Shown: piece by piece, positions 1 to 6,949 of the stretch
How positions within the stretch are numbered: the first letter of the stretch is position 1
How the letters are laid out: every line of letters starts with the position of its first letter
NCBI GenBank assembly: GCA_945869505.1
Contig: CAMBOZ010000045.1
Span: 1 to 9,607 of the forward strand
Length of the DNA: 9,607 nt
Direction of reading: 5' to 3'
From: Bifidobacterium breve
Lineage (GTDB): Bacteria; Actinomycetota; Actinomycetes; Nanopelagicales; Nanopelagicaceae
The notes under the pieces: generated by a model
What the model was told of the DNA's origin: nothing
The model's input: only the letters and a program-made list of their open reading frames with translations
Database searches by the model: none
Made by a program: the position numbers and the translations under genes

Positions 1-836
1 ACCCAATCTCGACCAAAGCCTGCAACGCCAACGTAAACTTTTGATGCTGGCATTATGGAGGTTGCATATGCAACTGTTTTTTCAGTCCAAGCAATCGGAC
101 CTATAGGCCCAACCTTCGCAACTGAATAGTCGTAAGTCATAATTCTCAAACGATCGATATACGGCGCAATTTGCGGCCAGGCATAGACGGTGTATCCCTT
201 CTGTCTTTCGGAAGGATTAAAGTTATAAGGCGTAGATACCGATAGCAATTTTTTATTTGCGTGCAGAAGTACGGAGAGCTCTTTAACAAAAGCTGCCCAA
301 TTTGGTGCGGTCTTCGCCCAAGTTGTGTTCCCATCAACGAATGCAAAGCCTTCAAAATCCAAATCAATTCCGTCATAGTTATTCTTAACTACAAAATCTG
401 AAATCGTCTGTGCAACTTTGGTGCGATTAGCGGCACTTGCTAATAAGTTGGCGAGAACTAATTTATCCATGCCATCTGTGATCGTTGGAATTATCTGAAA
501 ACCAGCGCCGCGAAGTGTTGTGAGAGGATTTGCAATTGGCACACTCGGGTTAGCAGGAGAATACAAATCTGCGACAAATGCAGATTTCGCGCTCGAATTA
601 TATTTTAAGGTATACCAAAAAGGCATTACCTCTTTGATTAAATCAGCGTTGTTAACAACGGCCGGAAGCGAGGTCTTAATTGACCAGTATGGAATCCAGC
701 CGGTTAGAATTTTGCGTGGCTGGTTCGCGCTACTTGCTGGGTTGGCAGTAAATAACGTCAAAAAAACGGCGAACAAGGCCAATGATGCAATTAGCGATTT
801 TTTATTTTTTAGGCGTTTTATTTTTAAGTCCGTCAT
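1..836 (-). CDS. Exported glycoside hydrolase family 18 protein (3' part cut by window edge)
   Basis: This frame is open from an ATG at 836 to the left edge, giving 278 full codons without a stop; the C-terminus is outside the window. The N-terminus is a clear signal peptide: a Lys/Arg-rich start, a hydrophobic stretch at about residues 14-30, and a likely cleavage site after Ala37 (ASSA). The mature part has the GH18 catalytic signature DGIDLDFE at residues 155-162 (pattern DxxDxDxE), with Glu162 as the expected acid and Asp160 as its helper. The conserved MTYDY follows at 233-237. GH18 enzymes cleave beta-1,4 N-acetylglucosamine polymers (chitin or peptidoglycan); the substrate cannot be told from sequence. 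The start lies inside the upstream DUF3039 gene (35-base overlap) without a strong Shine-Dalgarno site, so translation may be coupled. Later TTG starts would destroy the signal peptide. Family assignment is secure; the biological role is open. Confidence 0.9.
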   Translation of the reverse strand, partial: MTDLKIKRLKNKKSLIASLALFAVFLTLFTANPASSANQPRKILTGWIPYWSIKTSLPAVVNNADLIKEVMPFWYTLKYNSSAKSAFVADLYSPANPSVPIANPLTTLRGAGFQIIPTITDGMDKLVLANLLASAANRTKVAQTISDFVVKNNYDGIDLDFEGFAFVDGNTTWAKTAPNWAAFVKELSVLLHANKKLLSVSTPYNFNPSERQKGYTVYAWPQIAPYIDRLRIMTYDYSVAKVGPIGPIAWTEKTVAYATSIMPASKVYVGVAGFGRDW

Positions 837-1071
837 AGATTTCTTTGCATACTGGGCAGACTGGATATTTCTCTGGATCACGCGATGGGATCCACTTCTT
901 GCCACATAAAGCTCGCACTGCTTTGCCGGTTACTGCTGATTCGACGACTTTATCTTTCTTCACATAATGAGCGAAGCGATCATGCCCACCATCGTCATCC
1001 TGTAATTCCGGACGGGTAAGTAGGTCGGTATCTCCTTCTAAATCAGGAGAGTTTTTACGGAAAATACCCAT
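802..1071 (-). CDS. DUF3039 family protein
   Basis: This is an 89-residue protein matching the actinobacterial DUF3039 family as I remember it: RPELQ (20-24), a D/G-H-DRFAHYV segment (29-37), ESAVTGKAVRALCGKKW (44-60) and RDPEKYPVCPVCKEIYDGL (64-82). Cys56, Cys72 and Cys75, possibly with a histidine near 30-35, could form a small zinc site; that is inference, and the family has no established function known to me. The length is normal for the family. The ATG at 1071 has no Shine-Dalgarno site but has a TATCCT box ending 7 bases upstream, suggesting a leaderless transcript. It is divergent from argF (36 bases between starts) and its 3' end overlaps the start of the GH18 gene, so those two are probably co-transcribed. 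Confidence 0.88.
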   Translation of the reverse strand: MGIFRKNSPDLEGDTDLLTRPELQDDDGGHDRFAHYVKKDKVVESAVTGKAVRALCGKKWIPSRDPEKYPVCPVCKEIYDGLKNKTPKK

Positions 1072-1084
1072 ACCCGAAAGGATA
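1072..1084 (-). promoter_or_regulatory. Leaderless promoter -10 for the DUF3039 gene
   Basis: On the minus strand TATCCT occupies 1084-1079, followed by 7 bases and then the ATG at 1071. That spacing would put transcription start at or next to the A of the ATG. No Shine-Dalgarno site is present in the gap. No convincing -35 box is seen at the usual distance, where the DNA is already argF coding sequence. Confidence 0.5.
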
Positions 1085-1095
1085 GTGGTTGCAGG

Positions 1096-1107
1096 TAGAA
1101 TTTGAAG
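1096..1107 (+). promoter_or_regulatory. Leaderless promoter -10 for argF
   Basis: TAGAAT at 1096-1101 fits the TANNNT -10 consensus and is followed by exactly 6 bases before the ATG at 1108, the geometry expected for a transcript starting at the start codon. No good -35 is visible. The box lies 11 bases from the opposing DUF3039 -10 box, so the two promoters probably compete for polymerase. Confidence 0.55.
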
Positions 1108-2046
1108 ATGAAGGACTTGCTACGCACCGCTGATTTATCTCGCGCTGATGTCGATTTGCTTCTCGATACTGCAGCCGACTTTGCGAAGAATCCATTGCGC
1201 TCAAAAGATGCTTTAGCACACAAGAGCGTTGCGATTTACATGACCAAACCTTCAACTCGTACCAGACTTTCATCAGAGACCGCAGTTGCCCATCTTGGTG
1301 GTACTCCAATTTTTATTAGAGGTGACGAGTTACAACTAGGACGTGGTGAAACGATTGCCGACACTGCAAAAATTATTAGCGGCTATTGCGATGCGTTAAT
1401 TGTTCGCACATTTGCACAGTCTGATGTAGATGAACTTGGCGCAAACGCATCAATTCCAGTAATCAATGCTTTGACTGATGATGATCATCCAACTCAATTG
1501 CTGGCTGACTGGTTAACAATTCGTGAAACATTTGGTAGCGATGTTAAGGGCCGTAAATTTGTTTACTTAGGTGATGGCAACAATATGTCGCATGCTTGGT
1601 TAACTATGGGCGCAATTATGGGAGCACATGTTGTTGCAGCAACACCATCTGGCAAGTGGGCACCAAATTCAGATGTAGTTGCTAAAGCGCAAGCGATTGC
1701 CAAAAAGACTGGTGCAACTGTTGAAGTAACAAATGATCCAGAGGCAGCTGCGAACGGTGCGAGCGCGCTTTACACAGATGTCTGGATGTCTATGGGAGAT
1801 CCTGAGTCAGAGCGCGCCGAGAAAACTAAAGTGCTAGCACCTTTTGCAATTACTGACGCCTTAATGTCGCTAACTGCAAGTGATTCCATATTTATGCACT
1901 GCCTACCAGCGCATCGTGGCGAAGAAGTGGCCGCATCCGTTATCGACGGGCCAAAATCAGTAATCTGGCGCGAGGCTTATCACCGCCGCACAACAATCCA
2001 GGCGCTGCTCTATCACCTCACTCGTGGTGAACTCGCAGGGAATTAA
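1108..2046 (+). CDS. argF: Ornithine carbamoyltransferase
   Basis: This catalyses carbamoyl phosphate + L-ornithine to L-citrulline + phosphate, the sixth step of arginine synthesis, in the cytoplasm. At 312 residues the length is typical. Carbamoyl-phosphate binding is marked by STRTR (49-53) and HPTQ (127-130). Ornithine specificity is marked by the DVWMSMG loop (224-230) and by HCLPAHRGEE (264-273), whose Cys265 is the usual ornithine-binding cysteine; an aspartate carbamoyltransferase lacks these. I chose the ATG at 1108 over an in-frame TTG at 1102 because a TAGAAT -10 box ends 6 bases before it, making a leaderless start likely. No other arginine genes are nearby. The gene instead leads into the transhydrogenase genes 21 bases downstream, probably in one transcript. 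The segment before STRTR reads MTKP rather than the common FEK-type sequence, a minor divergence. Confidence 0.95.
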   Translation: MKDLLRTADLSRADVDLLLDTAADFAKNPLRSKDALAHKSVAIYMTKPSTRTRLSSETAVAHLGGTPIFIRGDELQLGRGETIADTAKIISGYCDALIVRTFAQSDVDELGANASIPVINALTDDDHPTQLLADWLTIRETFGSDVKGRKFVYLGDGNNMSHAWLTMGAIMGAHVVAATPSGKWAPNSDVVAKAQAIAKKTGATVEVTNDPEAAANGASALYTDVWMSMGDPESERAEKTKVLAPFAITDALMSLTASDSIFMHCLPAHRGEEVAASVIDGPKSVIWREAYHRRTTIQALLYHLTRGELAGN

Positions 2047-2067
2047 TTCTGCAAGTAAGGTTCTTCT

Positions 2068-3204
2068 ATGCGTGTAGCCGTCCCATTAGAGCGTAAAGAA
2101 GGCGAAAAGCGCGTTGCGCTTGTTCCCGACATCATCAATAAGTTAACCCGCCTTGGTTATGAAGTTGTTATTGAATCTGGCGCAGGTGATAACTCACAAG
2201 GAACCGATGCTGCTTACGCGGCTGCCGGAGCCAGCATTGTTAAAGGCGATGTGATTGCCAGTGCAGATATCGTGCTTTCGGTGCAACCACTTACGCCAGC
2301 ACAGATGGCAACGTTGAAAAAAGGTGCGGCCACAATTTCATTCCTTTCTATTGTCACCGCTGTTGATTCAATCGAGGCGGCGGTTAAGGCGCAAGCAACT
2401 GCGTTCTCACTTGAACTTGTTCCACGTATTTCGCGCGCACAATCAATGGATGCTTTAACTTCGCAGGCGCTTTGCGCGGGCTATCGCGCTGTTCTGGTCG
2501 GTGCGGAAATGTCACCACGTTTCTTCCCGCTATTGATGACCGCAGCCGGAACTGTTACACCAGCACAAGTTTTAGTACTTGGCGCAGGTGTTGCAGGCTT
2601 GCAAGCAATTGCAACCGCGCGACGTTTAGGTGCAGTTGTTTCTGCATACGATGTTCGCCCATCTTCAGCAGATGAAGTTAAATCAATGGGTGCCACATTT
2701 ATTGAACTTGAACTTGAATCTCTCGAAGGTGCCGGTGGTTATGCACGCGAGATGACTGAAGAGCGCGCCGCAAAACAACGCGAACTCTTAACTCCTTACA
2801 TTGCAAAATCACATGTGGTTATTACAACCGCAGCAGTTCCGGGCCGCACCGCACCACGTTTGATGACACAAGCGATGATTGATGCGATGGAACCTGGCAC
2901 CGTAATTGTTGACCTTGCTGCTGAAACAGGCGGCAACGTTGAAGGATCAAAGCCAGGTGAAGTTGTTGTTACCGCCGGCGGTGTTCGTATTTGGGGTGGC
3001 AAAGATGTGCCAAGCCAATTGCCATTCCACGCATCAAGTTTGTATTCACGTAACGTTGTAAACCTACTTACTCTTCTTACAACGCCCGCTAAAGATGGTG
3101 CACCTGTTGCGCTAAACCTGGATTTTGCAGATGAAATCATCAACGCTTCTGCGGTCACACATGCTGGCCAACGTCGCGACCCAAGTGCAGGAGGAGCCAA
3201 ATAA
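2068..3204 (+). CDS. pntAA: NAD(P) transhydrogenase subunit alpha part 1 (NAD(H)-binding domain I)
   Basis: This is the soluble NAD(H)-binding subunit of the proton-translocating Re/Si-specific transhydrogenase, which transfers hydride from NADH to NADP+ using the proton gradient. The 378 residues match the separate alpha-1 subunit of three-gene systems such as Rhodospirillum rubrum. The start (MRVAVPLERKEGEKRVALVP) is characteristic of the alanine dehydrogenase/PNT N-terminal domain. The catalytic loop RAQSMD (123-128) is followed by the conserved LTSQ...GYRAV. The Rossmann glycine motif is GAGVAG (172-177), with the acidic residue of AYDVR near 195 for the NAD ribose. A Shine-Dalgarno AAGG at 2057-2060 lies 7 bases before the ATG. 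The stop overlaps the pntAB start by one base (TAATG). Ald-type alanine dehydrogenase is excluded by the two membrane-subunit genes that follow. Confidence 0.95.
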   Translation: MRVAVPLERKEGEKRVALVPDIINKLTRLGYEVVIESGAGDNSQGTDAAYAAAGASIVKGDVIASADIVLSVQPLTPAQMATLKKGAATISFLSIVTAVDSIEAAVKAQATAFSLELVPRISRAQSMDALTSQALCAGYRAVLVGAEMSPRFFPLLMTAAGTVTPAQVLVLGAGVAGLQAIATARRLGAVVSAYDVRPSSADEVKSMGATFIELELESLEGAGGYAREMTEERAAKQRELLTPYIAKSHVVITTAAVPGRTAPRLMTQAMIDAMEPGTVIVDLAAETGGNVEGSKPGEVVVTAGGVRIWGGKDVPSQLPFHASSLYSRNVVNLLTLLTTPAKDGAPVALNLDFADEIINASAVTHAGQRRDPSAGGAK

Positions 3205-3497
3205 TGGAACCAATGGCGATCGTCTCCATCTTCGTTCTCGCAGTATTTGTGGGGTTTGAAGTTGTTTCTAAAGTCTCCTCAACGCTACACACACCACTTA
3301 TGTCTGGTGCAAACGCGATCCACGGCGTTATTTTGGTTGGTGCAATCATCGTTGCCGATCACAGCAAAACAAATCTCGAGCTTGGTCTTTCACTTGCCGC
3401 AATTGTTCTCGCAACTATAAATATGGTCGGCGGTTTTGTTGTTACCGATCGCATGCTCGAAATGTTTAAAGGTAAGAAGAAGGGAGCAGATCAATGA
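3204..3497 (+). CDS. pntAB: NAD(P) transhydrogenase subunit alpha part 2 (small membrane subunit)
   Basis: This small integral membrane subunit supplies part of the proton-conducting domain II. Its 97 residues hold three hydrophobic helices at about 4-22, 34-52 and 58-81, with the family-typical HTPLMSGANAIHGV between helices 1 and 2 and VTDRMLEMFK at the end of helix 3. A lysine-rich tail ends the protein. A strong Shine-Dalgarno site (AGGAGGAG, 3189-3196) lies within the last codons of pntAA, and the ATG overlaps the pntAA stop. The stop overlaps the pntB start as ATGA. In two-gene systems this segment is fused to the alpha subunit; here it is a separate gene, as in R. rubrum-type operons. 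Confidence 0.94.
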   Translation: MEPMAIVSIFVLAVFVGFEVVSKVSSTLHTPLMSGANAIHGVILVGAIIVADHSKTNLELGLSLAAIVLATINMVGGFVVTDRMLEMFKGKKKGADQ

Positions 3498-4903
3498 GCA
3501 GCACTCTGTATGACCTAATCGGGCTTGCTGCCGGTGTCTGCTTCATTCTCGCTCTCAAAGGTTTATCTCATCCAAAGACCGCTCGACGCGGAAATTTAAT
3601 CGGTGCACTTGGTGCAACCGTTGCAACGCTAGTCGTATTTCTCTACGTAACTCCCCCACGCGATGGTTCAGAAGCGCATTCACTTCCGCTGCATAATCTG
3701 GGGTGGATTTTGGGCGCGATAGCAGTTGGTTTAATTATTGGCGTACCTGCTGCACGAAGAGTTCAGATGACCCAGATGCCACAACTAGTTGCACTATTTA
3801 ATGGTGTTGGTGGTGGCGCTGCTGCACTCGTTGCAATCGTTGAGTATTTGAACTTGGGAAGCGATGCAACAACAGCCGAAGTAATCTTCACAGTCTTCAC
3901 CGTTGTGGTTGGCTGCGTATCTTTCAGTGGTTCGATCATCACCTTTATGAAGCTGCAAGAGCTAATGACTACTCGTCCAGTTGTATTTCCGGGCGGCCGC
4001 TTTGTAATCGCAGGAACTCTGGCGGCAGTACTTGGTGTCTCAGGTTGGGTTGTTACCGCACTTGGTACAACACCGCTTTTGGTCCTTGCTGCACTTTCAT
4101 TGTTATTCGGCATCTTGTTCGTTCTGCCAGTTGGTGGCGCAGATGTGCCGATCGTTATCTCATTGCTCAACGCCTTTACTGGCCTAACAGTCGCGGCAAG
4201 TGGTTATGTACTTAACTCAACGCTCTTGATTATCGCCGGAACACTTGTTGGTGCATCTGGAACAATCTTGACGCGTTTGATGGCAGAGGCGATGGGCCGT
4301 TCGCTATTCGGAACTTTGTTTGGTGCATTCACCGCTAAGCCACAAGATGTTGCAGCTGGTGGCGAAGAACGCCCAGTGCGTTCTGGTTCACCAGATGACG
4401 TTGCAATTCTCCTTAACTATGCACGTCGCGTCGTAATCGTTCCTGGTTTCGGACTTGCCGTTGCACAAGCACAGCACACCGTGCGCGAACTCGCAGATTT
4501 GATGCTTTCAAAAGGTATCGATGTTGCCTATGGAATTCACCCAGTTGCGGGTCGTATGCCTGGCCATATGAACGTACTTCTTGCCGAAGCAAACGTTCCT
4601 TATGATCAATTAGCCGAAATGGATGAAGTAAATCCAACATTCGGCCAGACAGATGTCGCAATTGTTATCGGCGCGAATGACGTAGTAAACCCAGCAGCAA
4701 AGACCACACCTGGTTGCCCAATTTATGGAATGCCAATTTTGGAAGTATCAAATGCTTCCAACGTGATCTTCCTAAAGCGTTCTATGCGTCCAGGTTTTGC
4801 GGGTATCGAGAATGAACTTCTTTATGATCCAAAGACAATGTTGCTCTTTGGTGATGCCAAGGCATCACTTACAAAAGTTGTAAGTGCGCTGAAAGCGCTT
4901 TAA
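3494..4903 (+). CDS. pntB: NAD(P) transhydrogenase subunit beta
   Basis: This carries the rest of the membrane proton channel (domain II) and the NADP(H)-binding domain III. Its 469 residues match the usual beta subunit. Roughly residues 1-265 hold a series of hydrophobic helices, including the conserved QMPQLVALFNGVGGGAAALVA. From about residue 310 comes domain III: VPGFGLAVAQAQH (NADP-binding glycine loop), GIHPVAGRMPGHMNVLLAEA, the DEVNPTF segment, VIGANDVVNPAA and LKRSMRPGFAG, all family hallmarks. The Shine-Dalgarno AGGGAG at 3481-3486 and a 4-base ATGA overlap with pntAB indicate translational coupling. The 3' end overlaps the convergent trhO gene by 4 bases within TTAA. All three subunits look intact, so the complex should be functional. 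Confidence 0.96.
   Translation: MSSTLYDLIGLAAGVCFILALKGLSHPKTARRGNLIGALGATVATLVVFLYVTPPRDGSEAHSLPLHNLGWILGAIAVGLIIGVPAARRVQMTQMPQLVALFNGVGGGAAALVAIVEYLNLGSDATTAEVIFTVFTVVVGCVSFSGSIITFMKLQELMTTRPVVFPGGRFVIAGTLAAVLGVSGWVVTALGTTPLLVLAALSLLFGILFVLPVGGADVPIVISLLNAFTGLTVAASGYVLNSTLLIIAGTLVGASGTILTRLMAEAMGRSLFGTLFGAFTAKPQDVAAGGEERPVRSGSPDDVAILLNYARRVVIVPGFGLAVAQAQHTVRELADLMLSKGIDVAYGIHPVAGRMPGHMNVLLAEANVPYDQLAEMDEVNPTFGQTDVAIVIGANDVVNPAAKTTPGCPIYGMPILEVSNASNVIFLKRSMRPGFAGIENELLYDPKTMLLFGDAKASLTKVVSALKAL
4886..4898. terminator. Possible weak hairpin at the pntB/trhO tail-to-tail junction
   Basis: A short stem GCGC (4886-4889) and GCGC (4895-4898) with a five-base loop lies in the last codons of pntB, just before the shared stop region. 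The stem is only four perfect pairs and no proper U tract follows, so this is at best a weak bidirectional stop. It is the only candidate near this junction. Confidence 0.2.
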
Positions 4904-5808
4904 CCAACCATCTCGGTATCGCGCACTTTAGATTTATCGTGCGTGCATTTTGTGTTCGCTGGCAAAGCATTGCAGGAGTCGCAGAGCAGAATTAGCTCGT
5001 GACAGGTTTTAGTGCGGCAATTGCGGAATATCTTGCTTGGTGCCTGACATATTTCGCATTCACCGATGACCTTGGTCTTAGTTGAGAAATCGATCGCCAT
5101 ACGAGAATCAAAGGTATAGAGAGAGCCTTCCCAAAGACCGTCATCACCAAACTTTTCTCCGTATTTAACGATTCCACCATCCATTTGATAAACCTCTTTA
5201 AAGCCACGGTTCTTCATCACAACTGACAAGATTTCGCAGCGAATTCCACCGGTGCAGTATGTGACTACTGGCTTCTCCTTTAGGTGATCGTATTTACCGC
5301 TTTCAATCTCGCGCACGAAATCACGTGAAGTATCTACATCAGGCACAATCGCATTTTTAAACTTGCCGATCTTGGCTTCACTTTGATTACGGCCATCGAA
5401 GAAGACCACATCATCACCGCGAGATTCAACTAATTCGTGAACTTGCTCTGGGCGCAGATGCGTTCCGCCACCAATGACACCATTTTCATTAACTTTAATT
5501 TCATCTGGATTATCAAATGCCACAAGCTCGTCTTTAACCGCAACGTAAAGTCTTGGAAATTCATCACCAGTGCCTTGTGACCATTTGAAGGCGATCTTCT
5601 TAAACCCAGGATACTTTTTGGTGTTCTTTACATATTTGCGAAGATCATCGATATCGCCACCGACGGTGCCGTTGATTCCAGTTGGGGAAATTAAAATTCG
5701 TCCCTTTAGATTTAAAGTTTCGCAAAGATTTTTCTGCCAGAGTTGAACCGCGACAGGATCATTTATGGGTGTGAAGCCATAATAGAGAAGTACCTTCTGC
5801 GGATTCAT
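4900..5808 (-). CDS. trhO: Rhodanese-related tRNA uridine 5-oxyacetic/5-methoxy pathway hydroxylase TrhO (YceA family)
   Basis: The YceA/TrhO family hydroxylates uridine 34 of certain tRNAs to 5-hydroxyuridine, the first step toward cmo5U or mo5U; the reaction is known from family members and inferred here. The protein has 302 residues. The N-terminal domain shows VLLYYGFTPI and the conserved KGRILISPTGINGTVGGD (35-52). The rhodanese domain shows DGRNQSEAKIGKFKNA (138-153), PDVDTSRDF and the active-site loop YCTGGIRCE, with Cys185 as the expected catalytic cysteine and Cys191 nearby. The C-terminal part is cysteine-rich (Cys251, 254, 264, 269, 276, 279, 288), probably a zinc-binding tail common in this family. 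The ATG at 5808 has no Shine-Dalgarno site but has TAGAAT ending 6 bases upstream. The stop overlaps that of pntB. Confidence 0.93.
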   Translation of the reverse strand: MNPQKVLLYYGFTPINDPVAVQLWQKNLCETLNLKGRILISPTGINGTVGGDIDDLRKYVKNTKKYPGFKKIAFKWSQGTGDEFPRLYVAVKDELVAFDNPDEIKVNENGVIGGGTHLRPEQVHELVESRGDDVVFFDGRNQSEAKIGKFKNAIVPDVDTSRDFVREIESGKYDHLKEKPVVTYCTGGIRCEILSVVMKNRGFKEVYQMDGGIVKYGEKFGDDGLWEGSLYTFDSRMAIDFSTKTKVIGECEICQAPSKIFRNCRTKTCHELILLCDSCNALPANTKCTHDKSKVRDTEMVG

Positions 5809-5820
5809 AAGCGCATTCTA
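5809..5820 (-). promoter_or_regulatory. Leaderless promoter -10 for trhO
   Basis: On the minus strand TAGAAT (5820-5815) plus 6 bases leads directly to the ATG at 5808. It is the same hexamer and spacing as at argF. The box sits inside the 22-base gap after the pirin gene stop, so trhO can be transcribed independently even though it lies directly downstream of pirin. Confidence 0.55.
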
Positions 5821-5830
5821 ACGCGGAAAA

Positions 5831-6874
5831 TTAACTCTCTTGTAGGTCAGTTGGAGCGTTATGAACGTCCAGAACATCGCTGCCGAGTTTGCCGGTGCGG
5901 TTCAGCGGGCGCTTGGCATCTTCCTTATAAATCGCTGGGATTGAACCGAGTTTACCTTTCTGGAAATCTTCAAATGCTTGCAAGACTTCGGCCTTGGTAT
6001 TCATAACAAATGGCCCCATCCAAGCAACTGGTTCTTTAATTGGTTGGCCACCGAGAATGAAGAGTTCAAGATTTGGTGAACGAGTTTCTTGTTGGTTTGC
6101 CGCGCGAATAACAATGCTATCGCCATCACCGAAAACCGTTAGCTGCCCCATCTGCACTGGACGCGCTTCTTCGCCAGCAAAACCATGGCCAGAGATTGCG
6201 TAAACAAGTGCGTTGTAATCCTTGCGCCAAGGAAGACGAAGTTCAGCACCAGGTGCCACAGTTGCGTGAATTAAAGTAATTGGTGTTTGTGTAGATCCTG
6301 GTCCAACGTGTCCATCTAATTCGCCAGCGATAATTCGTATTAGCGATCCACCATCAGCGCTAGATAAAAGTGCAACATCATTTGCGCGCACATCTTGATA
6401 GGCAGGTGGTAACCATTTCTTCTCAGCTGGAAGATTTACCCAAAGTTGGAATCCGTGAAATAAACCACCACTCATCACTAAATGTTCTGGTGGAGTTTCG
6501 ATATGTAAAATTCCGCCACCAGCAGTCATCCATTGCGTATCTCCGTTAGAGATTGTTCCGCCGCCACCATTGCTATCTTTGTGATCAAAGATTCCATCAA
6601 TAATGTATGTAACTGTTTCAAATCCGCGATGTGGGTGCCAAGGAGTTCCCTTTGGTTCACCTGGTGCGTATTCAACTTCGCCCATTTGATCAAGGTGAAT
6701 AAATGGATCGAGTTCTGCTAAATCAACGCCAGCGAATGCGCGACGAACCGGAAAGCCTTCACCTTCGAAACCTTGCGGAGCAGTTGTAATGCTCTTTACG
6801 CAACGTGCACGAGAATTCGGCGAATCGCTAACGCGAGGAAGTACGGTGATATCACTTACGGTAACTGCAGGCAT
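5831..6874 (-). CDS. Pirin family protein (bicupin)
   Basis: Pirins are two-domain cupins that bind a metal (usually iron). Some bacterial members oxidise quercetin, others act through protein partners, so the exact role is unknown. The 347 residues are slightly longer than the roughly 290-300 of typical pirins, with an extended C-terminus after about residue 300. The N-terminal cupin carries TPWHPHRGFETVTY, with metal ligands His80 and His82, and GGGILHIE, with His124 and Glu126, the complete set known from human pirin. The usual HSEMP following the glycines reads HIETP here, a small variation. The pirin C-terminal cupin hallmark WMGPFVMNT is present. A good Shine-Dalgarno AAGGAG (6885-6880) lies 5 bases before the ATG. 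This is an ordinary leadered start, unlike most promoter-proximal genes here, and fits its operator-controlled promoter. Confidence 0.92.
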   Translation of the reverse strand: MPAVTVSDITVLPRVSDSPNSRARCVKSITTAPQGFEGEGFPVRRAFAGVDLAELDPFIHLDQMGEVEYAPGEPKGTPWHPHRGFETVTYIIDGIFDHKDSNGGGGTISNGDTQWMTAGGGILHIETPPEHLVMSGGLFHGFQLWVNLPAEKKWLPPAYQDVRANDVALLSSADGGSLIRIIAGELDGHVGPGSTQTPITLIHATVAPGAELRLPWRKDYNALVYAISGHGFAGEEARPVQMGQLTVFGDGDSIVIRAANQQETRSPNLELFILGGQPIKEPVAWMGPFVMNTKAEVLQAFEDFQKGKLGSIPAIYKEDAKRPLNRTGKLGSDVLDVHNAPTDLQES

Positions 6875-6891
6875 TTTTACTCCTTTTTCGT

Positions 6892-6927
6892 AAGCACAAC
6901 TTTAGTTGAAAGTTCAACTACCTGCAA
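6892..6927 (-). promoter_or_regulatory. Promoter of the pirin gene
   Basis: On the minus strand TTGCAG (6927-6922) is a plausible -35. Seventeen bases later comes TAAAGT (6904-6899) as -10, giving a transcript start near 6892 and a leader of about 18 bases that contains the Shine-Dalgarno site. Matches to consensus are moderate (3/6 and 4/6), but spacing and position are ideal and the 17-base spacer is almost filled by the inverted repeat. Confidence 0.5.
6903..6920. promoter_or_regulatory. Probable repressor operator (18-base perfect inverted repeat)
   Basis: TAGTTGAA and TTCAACTA form two perfect 8-base arms around a 2-base centre. The element lies between the -35 and -10 of the pirin promoter and overlaps a possible opposite-strand -35 (TTGAAA, 6906-6911). 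Extra copies of the half-site CAACT lie at 6897-6901 and 6925-6929. The AGTTGA/TCAACT type of palindrome resembles operators of MarR-like winged-helix regulators from memory; the regulator itself is not in this window. Confidence 0.6.
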
Positions 6928-6935
6928 CTTAAAGT
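6906..6935 (+). promoter_or_regulatory. Possible promoter for the DUF222-HNH gene
   Basis: TTGAAA (6906-6911) and TAAAGT (6930-6935) are separated by 18 bases on the plus strand and could drive the HNH gene. The -35 falls inside the palindrome that also covers the pirin promoter, so one regulator could control both directions. This is speculative: no mapped start exists, and CAGTAT at 6996-7001, 7 bases before the ATG at 7009, is a competing leaderless -10. Confidence 0.3.
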
Positions 6936-6949
6936 AATTTTGCAGAAGG

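Noticed and set aside
520..909. Plus-strand open frame of 129 residues
   Set aside because: It lies antisense to the GH18 signal-peptide region and the DUF3039 gene, both of which show clear family motifs; the translated protein has no recognisable features.
1102..1107. TTG at 1102 as the argF start
   Set aside because: It adds only two residues and falls exactly in the 6-base spacer between the TAGAAT box and the ATG at 1108, so it would lie at or before the transcript start.
2796..3200. Minus-strand open frame of 134 residues opposite pntAA
   Set aside because: It is fully antisense to conserved pntAA coding sequence and has the Pro/Ser/Thr-rich composition typical of shadow frames.
3763..4170. 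Minus-strand open frame of 135 residues opposite pntB
   Set aside because: It is antisense to the conserved transmembrane part of pntB, has low-complexity composition, and no start signal is seen.
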